This document shows positions 1 through 8,927 of a stretch of DNA of 64,000 bases, piece after piece; positions within the stretch are counted from its first letter, which is position 1; the number at the start of each line of letters is the position of its first letter. The notes beneath the pieces are model-generated. The model did not search any database. It was not told the DNA's origin and saw nothing but the letters and a program-made list of their open reading frames with translations. This DNA is from Leisingera thetidis. Lineage in GTDB: Bacteria > Pseudomonadota > Alphaproteobacteria > Rhodobacterales > Rhodobacteraceae. The stretch lies in assembly GCF_025857195.1 (NCBI RefSeq), contig NZ_CP109787.1, forward strand, positions 623,501 to 687,500. Reading direction: 5' to 3'. A program made the translations under genes and the position numbers.

Positions 1-556
1 GCATCACCGGGGTCAGCGCATAGGACAGCCGGCCGCTCTCCGGCCTGGCGGTCTCGATCTGCAGCATCGGCGCTGCCTTGCCGGGCCGGTGCAGGCCCAG
101 GGTGGCGTCGAGTTTCCAGATCGCGTCGAGGCCGCCGTTGCGCAGCTCATAGGCCGCACCGATGGCCAGCCAGCCGCTGCCGTGGCGGGTTTCCAGGCTG
201 CGCCCGTAGGACAGGGTGGTCTTCTGCATCATCTGCCAATACCCCCGGTAGTGATTGCCGCCAATTCCGGTTTCGACCGCCAGCCGGCTGCGGGATCCCT
301 GGCGCAGCGGCAGCCGGGCAAAGATCAGCGCATGGCCGGAAACATCCGCATTCCGGTTCAGGTCCACGCCCAGGGTAAGCTTGGGCGCGGCCCCGTAGGC
401 AGCGTAATAGCCCAGCTCATGCGCGGCCCCGCCGCGGGATGTCCGGTAGGTGGCGCTGGCCGCGGCAAAGCCCTTGCCCGGATCCTCCAGCCAAGCGCCG
501 CCGGCCGCCGGCTGAGCCAGCGCCAGGGCAAGGCAGGCGGCATGGGCAGGGTTCAT
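1..556 (-). CDS. Hypothetical secreted/outer-membrane-like protein, 3' end cut by window edge
   Basis: The gene reads leftward and leaves the window at base 1, so only the first 185 codons are visible. The start ATG at 556 is preceded by a GGAGG ribosome site about nine bases upstream. The N-terminus has a short alanine-rich hydrophobic stretch (residues 4-18) that looks like a signal peptide. The rest alternates short polar and aromatic segments, as in small beta-barrel or porin-like proteins; this is only an impression. I do not recognise the family and assign no function. Confidence 0.6.
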   Translation of the reverse strand, partial: MNPAHAACLALALAQPAAGGAWLEDPGKGFAAASATYRTSRGGAAHELGYYAAYGAAPKLTLGVDLNRNADVSGHALIFARLPLRQGSRSRLAVETGIGGNHYRGYWQMMQKTTLSYGRSLETRHGSGWLAIGAAYELRNGGLDAIWKLDATLGLHRPGKAAPMLQIETARPESGRLSYALTPVM

Positions 557-710
557 CCGAAAGCCTCCGGGCAGGTGTGGCTAGGGTTCCGCTTTATGGT
601 TAAGGTTGTGTTAAGCTGGCCTTGCGCACCTTATGGGGATGCGATTGAAAAAAGGTGGTGCGCTTTGTGCGCGAACGGGCGTAGGCTGGGGGGAGTCACC
701 GGAGGAGCCA

Positions 711-1034
711 ATGCCGACAATCGCAAAAACCGCTGATATCCAGACCGTTATCACCACATTCGAGATGACGCCCGGAACCTGCCAGGACCTGCTGGAGGCG
801 CTGCAGGATGCCTATTCCGAGTTCATTTCCAAGCAGCCCGGCTTCCTTTCCGCCGGCCTGCATGTGAATGACGCCCAGACCCGCATCGCCAATTACTCGC
901 AATGGCGCCGCCGCGAGGATTTCATGGCGATGCTGCGCAGCCCGGAGATGCGCGAGCGCAACCGCAAGATCAACGAGCTGTGCCGCAGCTTCGAGCCGGT
1001 AATGTATGACGTGGCGGAGGTGTTTGGCTCATAA
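711..1034 (+). CDS. Antibiotic biosynthesis monooxygenase (ABM) family protein
   Basis: A 107-residue protein with the size and pattern of the ABM dimeric alpha/beta-barrel fold: a strand with a T-F-E-M start, the helix around DLLEAL, a PGFLSAGLH strand and a YSQW segment before a final helix. The family covers small cofactor-free monooxygenases and stress or heme-related proteins, so the substrate cannot be named. The ATG at 711 is chosen because it follows a GGAGGAG ribosome site by four bases; in-frame upstream sequence lacks a comparable site. It stands alone, ahead of a large palindrome. Confidence 0.7.
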   Translation: MPTIAKTADIQTVITTFEMTPGTCQDLLEALQDAYSEFISKQPGFLSAGLHVNDAQTRIANYSQWRRREDFMAMLRSPEMRERNRKINELCRSFEPVMYDVAEVFGS

Positions 1035-1056
1035 CCGTCCGCTCCGGCACTGAAAA

Positions 1057-1094
1057 CGCCGGCCTGCCTTGACCCGGGTCAAGGCAGGCCGGCG
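1057..1094. promoter_or_regulatory. 38-bp perfect palindrome with FNR-type core upstream of usp
   Basis: The two 19-base halves are perfect reverse complements. The centre, TTGACCCGGGTCAA (1069-1082), fits the FNR/DNR/FnrL family pattern TTGAY-N4-RTCAA. It lies 66 bases before the universal stress protein start and 22 bases after the preceding stop. It could be a terminator stem for the upstream gene, although no T-run follows, or an oxygen-responsive activator site for the stress gene, or both. Confidence 0.5.
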
Positions 1095-1141
1095 GCGGCA
1101 AGGATACCATCGACTGGAACATCAGACCAAGGAGGCCTGCC

Positions 1142-1549
1142 ATGTATCACACAATTCTGGTGCCAATCTCATTTGATCCGGAACGGGATGTGACCGGACC
1201 GCTGAAAGTGGCGCGTCTTCTGTCCGCACCGGGGGCCAAGGTGACGCTGCTGCATGTGATTGAACAGGTCCCGTCCTATGCGATCTCCTATATCCCGGCG
1301 GATTTCATGGACGGCACCCGCAGGGCGCTGCAGGCGGAACTGGACGGGCTGGCGCAGACCCTGCCCAACGCCGAGGGCGTGCTGATAGAGGGCCACTCCG
1401 GCCGCACCATCCTGGACTGGGCAGAGCAGAACGCGCCGGATCTGATCATCCTCGCCTCGCACCGCCCGTCGATGCAGGATCTGCTGTGGGGGTCGACCTC
1501 CGGCCACGTGGTGCGCCACGCCGCCTGCGCGGTGCATGTGGTGCGCTAG
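1142..1549 (+). CDS. Universal stress protein (UspA family)
   Basis: A single-domain Usp of 135 residues with the expected Rossmann-like layout: strand ILVPISFDP at the N-terminus, a TLLHVIE strand around residues 36-42, and a C-terminal nucleotide-site region with LIILASHR followed by GSTSGHVVRHA and a closing VHVVR strand. The usual first glycine of the ATP loop is replaced here by a histidine-arginine pair, so ATP binding is uncertain. A strong AAGGAGG site lies eight bases before the ATG. The FNR-like palindrome upstream fits the oxygen-responsive control known for several proteobacterial usp genes; that link is inferred. Confidence 0.85.
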   Translation: MYHTILVPISFDPERDVTGPLKVARLLSAPGAKVTLLHVIEQVPSYAISYIPADFMDGTRRALQAELDGLAQTLPNAEGVLIEGHSGRTILDWAEQNAPDLIILASHRPSMQDLLWGSTSGHVVRHAACAVHVVR

Positions 1550-1561
1550 CGGCGCGGCGGC

Positions 1562-2167
1562 TCAGGCCGGGACCACCTGTTTCAGTAGCTGCCAGGCCAG
1601 CCGGATCATCGCGCCCGGCAGGGCGGCGGAGCGCAGCAGCACCTTGTTGGAGTTCACCGCTTCGGCGATCCGGGCATAATGCACCTGCTTGTCGGCGGGG
1701 GAGCGCAGCAGGATGGTTTCCGCCTGCCGCATGGCGCGTTCGGCCTGCTGCTTGATCTGCGGCACCGCTGCCGGCTTCACCGCGCGGTAATAGTTCAGCC
1801 CCTTGCGCACCGGTTGCTGCGCGGGATCCAGATTCTGCTTCACGGACCGGGTCAGGGTGTCCTCGACCAGCCGCAGCGCCTTGTAGGCTTCGGTGTAGGA
1901 CTGGTTGCTGTTCAGCTTCTGCGCCGCCAGTTTGTAGGTCTGCCGGAAACAGTCGAACTTGTAGACTCTGGGCAAGGTGCCGCAGCGGTCGAAGCCGCGG
2001 GTCAGGGTGGTGGCAACCGCCTTGGTCGCCTTGGAGCTGAGGCCGCTGCGCTGGCCGCCGCCGGAGCTCGTGCCGCTGTCCCTGGAGCCGCCGCCGCCGT
2101 CGGCATAGGCCGGGCTGCAGGCAAGGGTCAGGGCCACAAGCCCGGAGAGAATGGTTCTGCTGCTCAT
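1562..2167 (-). CDS. Hypothetical secreted protein with Gly/Ser linker
   Basis: A 201-residue protein. Residues 1-22 form a clear signal peptide ending in AYA, followed by a glycine/serine-rich stretch of about 20 residues and then a mostly helical body containing a CGTLP...FDCF cysteine pair. The start at 2167 follows GGGAGG; the frame extends further upstream but without signal-peptide logic. The body resembles periplasmic helical proteins of unknown function. It is transcribed toward usp, tail to tail. Confidence 0.65.
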   Translation of the reverse strand: MSSRTILSGLVALTLACSPAYADGGGGSRDSGTSSGGGQRSGLSSKATKAVATTLTRGFDRCGTLPRVYKFDCFRQTYKLAAQKLNSNQSYTEAYKALRLVEDTLTRSVKQNLDPAQQPVRKGLNYYRAVKPAAVPQIKQQAERAMRQAETILLRSPADKQVHYARIAEAVNSNKVLLRSAALPGAMIRLAWQLLKQVVPA

Positions 2168-2320
2168 AAGTGCCTCCCTGGTTTGCCGCCAGCTTACCAT
2201 GCGCCAGCCGTCTGGAAACCGGCGGAAACCCGCAAATCCGCCATTTTTGCGGTGCGGTTGCCTTGTCCGGGGCAGGGGGGCTGCCCACGTGGACTGCAGA
2301 AGTTGTGCAAGGAGAAGCAG

Positions 2321-2578
2321 ATGCAGTGCCCGATTGACGGAACCCGGCTGGAGATGGCCGCCCGTGCCGGTGTCGAGATCGACTATTGCCCGAAGTGCCG
2401 CGGCGTGTGGCTGGACCGGGGCGAGCTGGACAAGATCATCGAGCGTTCGGCGCAGCCGGTCCAGGCCGCCCCGCAGCCGCAGCGGTATGATGACCGGGGC
2501 GGCCATCATGACCCGCGCGACAGCAAGCCCTACAAGAAGAAAAAGAAGAGCTTCCTGGAAGACCTGTTTGATTTCTGA
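2321..2578 (+). CDS. zf-TFIIB domain zinc-finger protein
   Basis: An 85-residue protein. The N-terminus has C-P-x-D-G-T-x-L, then CPKC..GVWLDRGEL, the hallmark of the bacterial zf-TFIIB (transcription factor zinc-finger) family: two cysteine pairs bind one zinc, and the conserved WLDRGEL segment follows. Residues 45-75 are glutamine-, histidine- and lysine-rich, and the protein ends in an acidic-aromatic tail (LEDLFDF). The start at 2321 follows AAGGAG. The family is common in bacteria but has no settled biochemical role. Confidence 0.8.
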   Translation: MQCPIDGTRLEMAARAGVEIDYCPKCRGVWLDRGELDKIIERSAQPVQAAPQPQRYDDRGGHHDPRDSKPYKKKKKSFLEDLFDF

Positions 2579-2583
2579 CACCG

Positions 2584-2621
2584 GCCGGCCCGCTGCCCCT
2601 GAAGCGGGGCGGCAGGCCGGC
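2584..2621. terminator. Bidirectional hairpin between convergent genes
   Basis: A 16-bp stem (GCCGGCC, a one-base mismatch, then eight more pairs including one G-U) around a six-base loop fills the 60-base gap between the convergent zf-TFIIB and YbaK genes. There is no long T-run. Confidence 0.6.
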
Positions 2622-2638
2622 GCTGCCGCGCGCCAGTG

Positions 2639-3106
2639 TCAGTGCATGGTGCAGAAGGAGCCGTGTTTGGCGTCCTTCATCAGGGTGTCGAAATCATTGC
2701 CCTTCATTTCCACCAGCGTCTTGTGGTCGCCGGCCTCGAACCAGACCTTGTCGAGCCCGCTGAGGCTGTCGTCGATCACGGTCGGCACATGGTAGGCCTG
2801 CCCGACGCAGGGGGCGGCGCCGGGGTCGCAATCGTCGAAGACCTGGTTCAGCTCATATTCCGGGGCGAGGCCCAGACGGCGGTCCATCATCGACTGCAGC
2901 GCGTGCAGGTCGACGGACTGGTTGGAGGGGATCACCGCCAGTACCGGGCCTTCCTCCATGTGGATCAGCACCGATTTGGCGAGATGGCCGCCCGGCACAT
3001 GCGCGCTTTCGGCGCATTCGGCCGCGGTGGCGGTATAGGGGTGGCGGACAGTGCCGAAAGGCAGGCCCTGTGCCTCCAGATGATGTTTCAGGCGTGAGGC
3101 GATCAT
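2639..3106 (-). CDS. YbaK/aminoacyl-tRNA deacylase family protein
   Basis: A 155-residue single-domain YbaK/ProX-type protein. These proteins hydrolyse mischarged aminoacyl-tRNAs in trans, such as Cys- or Ala-tRNA(Pro). Visible family features are the H-P-Y-T-A-T-A-E-C segment near residues 22-30, the GGHLAKSVLIH strand with its conserved lysine (residues 39-49), and the PSNQSVDL and GLAPE segments. The start follows GGAGG by nine bases. Acylated-tRNA specificity cannot be read from the sequence. Confidence 0.8.
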   Translation of the reverse strand: MIASRLKHHLEAQGLPFGTVRHPYTATAAECAESAHVPGGHLAKSVLIHMEEGPVLAVIPSNQSVDLHALQSMMDRRLGLAPEYELNQVFDDCDPGAAPCVGQAYHVPTVIDDSLSGLDKVWFEAGDHKTLVEMKGNDFDTLMKDAKHGSFCTMH

Positions 3107-3319
3107 CGTGGGGTCCTCCTGGTCTGGGAGAGCCCCCCGGCCGCCGTTGGCCCAGGGATGCGATGCTGCGGCCCGGGCGCGGCAGGCGGCAAGCCGGGGC
3201 GCCCTGGTTTTCAGTTCCGATGTTTCAGGTGCCCGCCAGCATGCGCCCGAACGGGTGAGTCGGGCAAGCCTTGCCGGTCCCGGCGGCCAGGGGCTGCCCG
3301 CCGGGACCGGCCGCGGGGG

Positions 3320-3679
3320 TCAGGCCGGATGATGGGCGTCGTGCTCGTAGAGCGACCAGCCCGCCATCGCAAAGACCAGCGCGCCGACGACCACGAAGTT
3401 CCAGGTGGCCAGGGTCAGCGCGGCGAGGCCGAGCACCCAGGGCGAGACCACCAGCCAGGCGCCGATCGCCATGTCGATCCATTCCTCCCAGTAGCGGAAG
3501 CGGAGCACCGCGGCCAGCGACATCACCGCGATCACGGCGCCGACCAGCACCGCGTTGGCGAGTGCCGGGCTGCTGTCCTGGAATTGCAGGATCCAGGGCG
3601 ACAGCACCAGCCACAGGCCGAGCAGCACGTTCACGCTGTCCTGCCAGTCGCCGGTCATTTTTTTCCAGAGATCAGTCAT
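3320..3679 (-). CDS. SPW-repeat integral membrane protein
   Basis: A 119-residue membrane protein with four hydrophobic segments arranged as two repeats, each with a serine-proline-tryptophan motif: SPWILQF near residue 27 and SPWVLGL near residue 79. This is the SPW repeat family, small inner-membrane proteins of unknown role that are often near stress genes. The start at 3679 is supported by AGGAGG shortly upstream. The C-terminus is histidine-rich. Confidence 0.8.
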   Translation of the reverse strand: MTDLWKKMTGDWQDSVNVLLGLWLVLSPWILQFQDSSPALANAVLVGAVIAVMSLAAVLRFRYWEEWIDMAIGAWLVVSPWVLGLAALTLATWNFVVVGALVFAMAGWSLYEHDAHHPA

Positions 3680-4179
3680 TGCACATCCTCCTGTCTCAGG
3701 TGTCTGCAGCAATTCCCGGCCCGGAACGGACCGGGCGCACCGCGCCTGTGTCCAGGTGTTGGGTGCAGCTGCCACTATACAGAAAAACCCGCCTTATTTC
3801 AAGAAGATGCCGTATCCCCGCGCAAAAGCGCCATGGGAGCTTGGCAGGGCGGACGGCTGGCCCGCATTCGCCGGTCCTGCGCCGGGGAAGCGGCCGCGCG
3901 GCGGAGCGGACGGCTTGAGCGGGCGGGCGTGAATGAAAAGGGGTTTCGCTGCGAAACCTCGTTGTTTAACAGGTGGTTAACTTATTTCGGTGATTTTGCG
4001 GAGCCTATTGAACGGCGGAGCCGTGCATCGCGCCCGATCCGCCCCCAGGGCGCTGGGTTGTTGAGAAAGTTAGCTTTCCCACTTACAACTGCGGGGAAAC
4101 AAACGCCCTCAATTTCTTCCCTGAAATCGGCGCAGGCGTTTGGCCCCAATTCTTGTGCGGCCTTAAGGAACATATAATT
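3680..4179. other. 500-base gap, no gene seen
   Basis: The left half is GC-rich; from about 3950 the DNA becomes markedly richer in A and T and stays so through the next gene. I see no convincing gene, repeat or RNA. The A+T-rich part presumably holds the promoter of the gene at 4180. Confidence 0.5.
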
Positions 4180-4800
4180 TTGCGCATTTTTACAGTTTTA
4201 CTTTCAGTTTTTGCGACTGCTGCCAGTGCGGAAAGCAACGAAACATTGGCGCTACGTGGCGCTCTAGCGGTGATGGGTTATTCCGAAGTCAGTCTTCACC
4301 ACTGCAAGCTGACTTTTTCCCGAACTATTGAACCGACGCAGCAAAACAGCGAATTCACCGGCTACAAACGCATCCTGCATATCGAAACCTTGCAATATTT
4401 CGCTGCGGAGCCAGTCAGGCTTGAAACGCGGAAGAACTTTAAGTTCCACGTTCTGGATTTGAAGTTTCGCGAGTCCTATTCGCCGAAACTGGATCAAATC
4501 CAGCGAACTCGAAGACACATCATGAGGCGGTTCCCAGCCTCAAACTGGCCGCATGATTATCCACATATTCAGGGGGATTTCTCTCCCGAAATTGAGACAG
4601 AGCTCAAACGAGAGTTCCCAGAAATTTGGTCGATGAACAGGACGATCGAATATACCAGATTTGGGGAAACCACGCGCCCAGAGCTTAGTTTTGAGTTGAG
4701 CTACAGCTCTGCGGAACCCTTGGAGCGATTCCGGGACCGCTTGAAAGCATATTCCACAAGGAAAAGATGCAGCCTTCTGGAAGCTGGCGAAAGACTCTGA
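4180..4800 (+). CDS. Orphan secreted protein in A+T-rich DNA
   Basis: I do not recognise this family. Starting at TTG 4180, preceded by AAGGA about ten bases upstream, gives 206 residues with a good signal peptide (RIFTVLLSVFATAASAES). A longer frame from TTG 4153 is possible but would put extra residues before the signal. The mature part is rich in charged and aromatic residues, with two cysteines (in HHCKL and KRCSLL) that could form a disulfide. Its base composition and codon use are clearly less GC-rich than all flanking genes, which points to recent acquisition. Confidence 0.6.
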   Translation: MRIFTVLLSVFATAASAESNETLALRGALAVMGYSEVSLHHCKLTFSRTIEPTQQNSEFTGYKRILHIETLQYFAAEPVRLETRKNFKFHVLDLKFRESYSPKLDQIQRTRRHIMRRFPASNWPHDYPHIQGDFSPEIETELKREFPEIWSMNRTIEYTRFGETTRPELSFELSYSSAEPLERFRDRLKAYSTRKRCSLLEAGERL

Positions 4801-4852
4801 TTGGGCCAAGTTTTAACTTAGCAGGAAGGCTCCGCGCATTACTATTCCTTCT

Positions 4853-7051
4853 TCACGAAAACTTCTTCTGCGATTTCCCCCTATACGCCCGTGTCCCGGC
4901 CTTGCCCGCCGTTGACCGCCCCCGCGATTTGACGGCGGCATCGGAGGCGGCCTCCACCGCCGACTGCCGGGCCAGCGGGTCGTCGGAGATGGCGAGGTCC
5001 ACCGCTTCCAGCCGCTTGACCTCGTCGCGCAGGCGGGCGGCCTCCTCGAACTCCAGGTTCTCGGCCGCCTTGCGCATCTCGTCGCGCAGCCCGTTCAGAT
5101 GCGCCTCGAGGTTGGCGCCGTGCATCGGTTTGCCGATCTGCGCGGTGACGCGGTTCATGTCGACATCGCCCTGGTAGAGGCCGGCCAGAACGTCCTCGAC
5201 GTTCTTCTTGACCGTCTCCGGGGTAATGCCGTGCTCGAGGTTGTAGGCGATCTGCTTGTCGCGGCGGCGGTTGGTTTCCCCCAGCGCGCGCTCCATCGAG
5301 CCGGTGATGCGGTCGGCATACATGATGACGCGGCCCTCGGCATTCCGCGCCGCGCGGCCGATGGTCTGGATCAGCGAGGTCTCCGAGCGCAGGAAGCCCT
5401 CCTTGTCGGCGTCGAGGATGGCGACGAGGCCGCATTCCGGAATGTCGAGGCCTTCGCGCAGGAGGTTGATGCCGATCAGCACGTCAAAGGCGCCGAGGCG
5501 CAGGTCGCGCAGGATCTCGATCCGCTCCAGCGTGTCGATGTCGGAGTGCATGTAGCGCACCTTGATGCCCTGTTCGTGCAGGTATTCCGTCAGGTCCTCG
5601 GCCATGCGTTTGGTGAGCGTGGTGACCAGGGTGCGGAAGCCGTTGGCGGTCACTTTGCGCACCTCGTCCAGGAGATCGTCCACCTGCATCTCGACCGGGC
5701 GGATCTCGACCTCCGGGTCCAGAAGGCCGGTGGGGCGGATCACCTGTTCGGCAAAGACGCCGCCGGCCTGCTCCAGCTCCCACGCGGAGGGGGTGGCGGA
5801 GACAAACACCGATTGCGGGCGCATGGCGTCCCACTCCTCGAACTTCAGCGGGCGGTTGTCCATGCAGGAGGGCAGGCGGAACCCGTGTTCGGCCAGGGTG
5901 AACTTGCGCCTATGGTCGCCCTTGTACATGCCGCCGATCTGCGGGACGGAGACGTGGGATTCATCGGCAAAGACGATGGCGTTGTCGGGGATGAATTCAA
6001 ACAGGGTGGGGGGCGGCTCGCCCGGCGCGCGTCCCGTGAGGTAGCGCGAGTAATTCTCGATGCCGTTGCAGTGGCCGGTGGCCTCCAGCATCTCGAGGTC
6101 GAAATTGCAGCGCTGTTCCAGCCGCTGCGCCTCCAGCAGCTTGCCCTCGCCGGTCAGCTGATCGAGCCGCATCTTCAGCTCCTGCTTGATTGAGATGATG
6201 GCCTGGTTCAGCGTCGGTTTCGGCGTCACGTAGTGGGAGTTCGCGTAGACGCGGATCTGCTCGAAGCTGCCGGTGCGCTCGCCGGTGAGGGGGTCGAATT
6301 CGGTGATCTGCTCCAGCTCCTCGCCGAAGAAGGAGAGTTTCCAGGCGCGGTCCTCGAGGTGGGCGGGGAAGATTTCCAGCGTGTCGCCGCGGACCCGGAA
6401 GGAGCCGCGCTGGAAGGCCTGGTCGTTGCGCTTGTACTGCTGGGCGACCAGGTCGGCCATGATCTGGCGCTGGTCGTACATCTCGCCCGCTTTCAGGTCC
6501 TGGGTCATCGCCGAATAGGTCTCGACCGAGCCGATGCCGTAGATGCAGGACACGGACGCGATGATGATCACGTCGTCGCGTTCCAGCAAAGCGCGGGTGG
6601 CGGAGTGGCGCATCCGGTCGATCTGCTCGTTGATCTGGCTTTCCTTCTCGATGAAGGTGTCGGAACGCGGAACGTATGCTTCGGGCTGGTAGTAATCGTA
6701 GAAGGAGACGAAGTATTCGACCGCGTTGTCCGGGAAGAAGCCCTTGAATTCGCCGTACAATTGCGCGGCGAGGGTCTTGTTCGGGGCGAGGATGATGGCC
6801 GGGCGCTGGGTTTCCTCGATCACCTTGGCCATGGTGAAGGTCTTGCCGGTGCCGGTGGCGCCCAGCAAAACCTGGTTGCGCTCGCCCTCCTGTACGCCCG
6901 CGGACAGTTCCTTGATCGCAGCGGGCTGGTCGCCAGCCGGATCGAAGGTGGTGTGCATCACGAACCGCTTGCCGCCCTCCAGCTTGGGCAGCTGCTGCGG
7001 CGCCCGCTGGGTCATCATCGGCATCGATTTGTCGGAATGGGCATAGGGCAT
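4853..7051 (-). CDS. uvrB: UvrABC excinuclease subunit B
   Basis: UvrB, the helicase-like damage-verification subunit of nucleotide excision repair. Its 732 residues cover the family length with a slightly long N- and C-terminus. Visible features are Walker A GATGTGKT near residue 65, the beta-hairpin region [11 protein letters not shown] that clamps damaged DNA, the DESH Walker B box, the VSATPS motif, helicase motif V-VI region [13 protein letters not shown]...QTIGRAARN, and the C-terminal UVR domain ([13 protein letters not shown]) that contacts UvrC and UvrA. The C-terminal 50 residues are basic and low-complexity. The start is supported by GGAG nine bases upstream. A degenerate SOS box lies just before it. 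Confidence 0.97.
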   Translation of the reverse strand: MPYAHSDKSMPMMTQRAPQQLPKLEGGKRFVMHTTFDPAGDQPAAIKELSAGVQEGERNQVLLGATGTGKTFTMAKVIEETQRPAIILAPNKTLAAQLYGEFKGFFPDNAVEYFVSFYDYYQPEAYVPRSDTFIEKESQINEQIDRMRHSATRALLERDDVIIIASVSCIYGIGSVETYSAMTQDLKAGEMYDQRQIMADLVAQQYKRNDQAFQRGSFRVRGDTLEIFPAHLEDRAWKLSFFGEELEQITEFDPLTGERTGSFEQIRVYANSHYVTPKPTLNQAIISIKQELKMRLDQLTGEGKLLEAQRLEQRCNFDLEMLEATGHCNGIENYSRYLTGRAPGEPPPTLFEFIPDNAIVFADESHVSVPQIGGMYKGDHRRKFTLAEHGFRLPSCMDNRPLKFEEWDAMRPQSVFVSATPSAWELEQAGGVFAEQVIRPTGLLDPEVEIRPVEMQVDDLLDEVRKVTANGFRTLVTTLTKRMAEDLTEYLHEQGIKVRYMHSDIDTLERIEILRDLRLGAFDVLIGINLLREGLDIPECGLVAILDADKEGFLRSETSLIQTIGRAARNAEGRVIMYADRITGSMERALGETNRRRDKQIAYNLEHGITPETVKKNVEDVLAGLYQGDVDMNRVTAQIGKPMHGANLEAHLNGLRDEMRKAAENLEFEEAARLRDEVKRLEAVDLAISDDPLARQSAVEAASDAAVKSRGRSTAGKAGTRAYRGKSQKKFS

Positions 7052-7083
7052 CAGGCGACTCCGTTGGCGGCTGCGCTGATTTT

Positions 7084-7098
7084 GGTCTGTTTTTGTTC
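7084..7098 (-). promoter_or_regulatory. Degenerate alphaproteobacterial LexA (SOS) box before uvrB
   Basis: On the plus strand the site reads GGTC-N7-GTTC, one mismatch from the alphaproteobacterial LexA consensus GTTC-N7-GTTC. It ends 33 bases before the uvrB start, where an SOS operator would be expected. One mismatch in eight defined bases is not strong evidence alone. Confidence 0.4.
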
Positions 7099-7142
7099 TT
7101 GTTCAAGGGGGCAGGCCGCCAATCGGGGAAAAAGCGGTGTTT

Positions 7143-7592
7143 TTACCGGTTCTGCCGCGGGCGGAGGAGTTTTGCCAGCAGTTCTGCCAGCCGCCGGGCT
7201 TCACCCGCGGCGAGACGGCCGCCGATGGCCTGCTGCATGGCGGCGGAATAGACCGTCCAGATGCGCGCCCGCATTGCGGCCCCTTCCGGTGTGAGCACCA
7301 GCACCTGGCCGCGGCCGTCGCCGTCGCAGGTCTGGCGCTCCAGATACCCGGCCTTGGCCAGCCGGTCTGCCAGGCGCGAGACGCCGTACTGCGGCAGCAG
7401 CAGCCTTTCCCGCAGCTCATAGGGCCGCAGCCCGGCCCCGCCCGCGCGTTCCAGCTCCCACAGCAGGTCGTACCAGTCCAGCCCCGGCAGGCCGGCCTGT
7501 TTCAGCGCGGTTTCCACGCTGTCCAGAATGGTCCTGTGGCTGCGTGCCAGCGGCAGCCAGACATCAAAAGGATCGGGGAGGGGAGTCTGCAT
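7143..7592 (-). CDS. MarR-family transcriptional regulator
   Basis: A 149-residue winged-helix regulator of the MarR type. The N-terminal helix carries WLPLARSHR, the recognition helix region is LRERLLLPQYGVSRLADRLAKAGYLERQ (residues about 62-90), and the wing is C-D-G-D-G-R-G-Q-V-L-V-L-T-P-E-G, matching the usual D-x-R-G strand-turn. It is divergent from a glutathione S-transferase gene, with palindromic operators in the 86-base gap, so autoregulation and control of the neighbour are likely. No clear ribosome site precedes the ATG. Confidence 0.88.
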   Translation of the reverse strand: MQTPLPDPFDVWLPLARSHRTILDSVETALKQAGLPGLDWYDLLWELERAGGAGLRPYELRERLLLPQYGVSRLADRLAKAGYLERQTCDGDGRGQVLVLTPEGAAMRARIWTVYSAAMQQAIGGRLAAGEARRLAELLAKLLRPRQNR

Positions 7593-7603
7593 GGGATGAA
7601 ATT

Positions 7604-7665
7604 AGATGCATATGCATTGACATGCAAGCGCGGGCCACCCATCTGAAAAAGATGCAACTGCATCT
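7604..7665. promoter_or_regulatory. MarR operator pair in the marR-gst intergenic region
   Basis: Two palindromes built from the same ATGCA/TGCAT half-site: ATGCATATGCAT at 7606-7617 and AGATGCA-AC-TGCATCT at 7650-7665, the latter with perfect seven-base arms. They lie between the divergent MarR and GST genes, the second only 13 bases before the GST start. Confidence 0.6.
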
Positions 7666-7678
7666 ACAGGAGAGCCCC

Positions 7679-8365
7679 ATGAGCGACTTGCATCTGATCA
7701 GCCACCACCTGTGCCCCTATGTGCAGCGCGCGGTGATCGTGCTGAGCGAGAAAGGCATTGCCCACCGCCGCACCTATGTCGATCTGGCGGACAAGCCGGA
7801 GTGGTTCCGCACCCTGTCGCCGCTGGGCCGGGTGCCGGTGCTGGAAACCGGCGGCCGGGTGCTGTTCGAAAGCCAGGTGATCGCGGAATACCTGGACGAG
7901 ACCACGCCCGGTTCGCTGCTCCCTGCCGATCCGCTGGAGCGGGCGCGGCACCGGGCCTGGATCGCATTCGGCTCGGAGACGCTGGCCGCCATCGGCCGGC
8001 TCTACAATGCGCCGGACGCGGCTGCCTTTGCCGACGCCGCCACCGCGCTGCGCGGCCGGCTGGAGCGGGTTGCGGCAGAGGTGGAAGGCCCGTTTTTTGC
8101 CGGCGGTGCGTTTCACCTGGTGGACGGGGTCTGGGGCACGGTGTTCCGCTATTTCGATACGCTCGACGCCATCGGCGGCTTCGGCCTGATGCCGGAAGAT
8201 GCGGCGATGACCGCCTGGCGGGCTGCCGTGGCGGCGCGGCCTTCGGTGCGCGAAGCGCCGCCCGCGGGCTATTCTGCCCGGCTGATGGATTTCTTCTGCG
8301 CCCGCAGTTCGCATCTGGGGGTGCTGGCCCGGGAGGCTTTCGGCCAGGCGGCCAATCCGCTTTGA
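7679..8365 (+). CDS. Glutathione S-transferase family protein
   Basis: A 228-residue soluble GST. The thioredoxin-like N-terminal domain has the CPYV motif (Cys12) used by omega- and beta-type GSTs, the cis-proline segment GRVPVLE near residues 50-56, and the glutathione-gamma-glutamyl-binding ES pair at [10 protein letters not shown]. The C-terminal helical domain spans roughly residues 90-210 and has the family N-capping box in FHLVDGVWG. The substrate is unknown. The start follows an AGGAGA site. A divergent MarR gene and paired operators suggest induction by an electrophile or phenolic ligand. Confidence 0.88.
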   Translation: MSDLHLISHHLCPYVQRAVIVLSEKGIAHRRTYVDLADKPEWFRTLSPLGRVPVLETGGRVLFESQVIAEYLDETTPGSLLPADPLERARHRAWIAFGSETLAAIGRLYNAPDAAAFADAATALRGRLERVAAEVEGPFFAGGAFHLVDGVWGTVFRYFDTLDAIGGFGLMPEDAAMTAWRAAVAARPSVREAPPAGYSARLMDFFCARSSHLGVLAREAFGQAANPL

Positions 8366-8445
8366 TCCAGTGCAAAACGCACCTTGCCGCAGGGCCGCAT
8401 CCGGCGCATAAATGCGCTGGATTGAGATTCAGCGGGAGACAGCCC

Positions 8446-8757
8446 ATGCAAGCGCGGATTTACCGGCCGGCACGCAATGCCATGACCTCGGGCATGGCGA
8501 AGACGCGGCGATGGGTTCTGGAATTTGCGCCCGTCAGCGCCCGCGAGGTGGACCCGCTGATGGGCTGGACTTCGTCTTCGGACACGCAAAGCCAGGTGCG
8601 CCTGCGGTTCGCCAGCAAGGAGGCGGCGCTGGAGTACGCCAAGGATCACGGCATCGACGCTCTGGTGGTCGAGCCCAAGGAGCGCAAACCCAACATCCGC
8701 CCGGGCGGCTACGGCGACAATTTCGCCACCAACCGCCGCGGCCCCTGGACACACTGA
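8446..8757 (+). CDS. NDUFS4-like accessory subunit of respiratory complex I
   Basis: A 103-residue protein of the ETC complex I subunit conserved-region family (NDUFS4, 18-kDa subunit), typical of alphaproteobacteria. It starts with the standard ARIYRPA segment, has W-V-L-E-F and MGWTSSSDT in the middle, then [13 protein letters not shown], and ends with P-x-x-Y-G-D-N-F and WTH. In bacteria it helps assemble NADH:quinone oxidoreductase and is encoded apart from the nuo operon. The ATG follows GGGAG. Confidence 0.93.
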   Translation: MQARIYRPARNAMTSGMAKTRRWVLEFAPVSAREVDPLMGWTSSSDTQSQVRLRFASKEAALEYAKDHGIDALVVEPKERKPNIRPGGYGDNFATNRRGPWTH

Positions 8758-8777
8758 GGCTGTAAATCGGGATCAAG

Positions 8778-8798
8778 TTGCGGCCGGACAGGCCGCAA
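8778..8798. terminator. Hairpin after the complex I subunit gene
   Basis: A perfect 8-bp stem TTGCGGCC/GGCCGCAA around GGACA, 20 bases after the stop codon. No T-run follows, so termination may be weak. Confidence 0.5.
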
Positions 8799-8927
8799 GA
8801 TCCGGCCGGCGCATATGGCAAACAGGGGCAAAGCTGTCTCGGAATCGGGATGAGGATACCGCGAGGCCGGGAATTGAGCTGTATGCAGGGCGCCTATCGG
8901 GCGCCTTTACTGCATCTGGAGGGTGCC

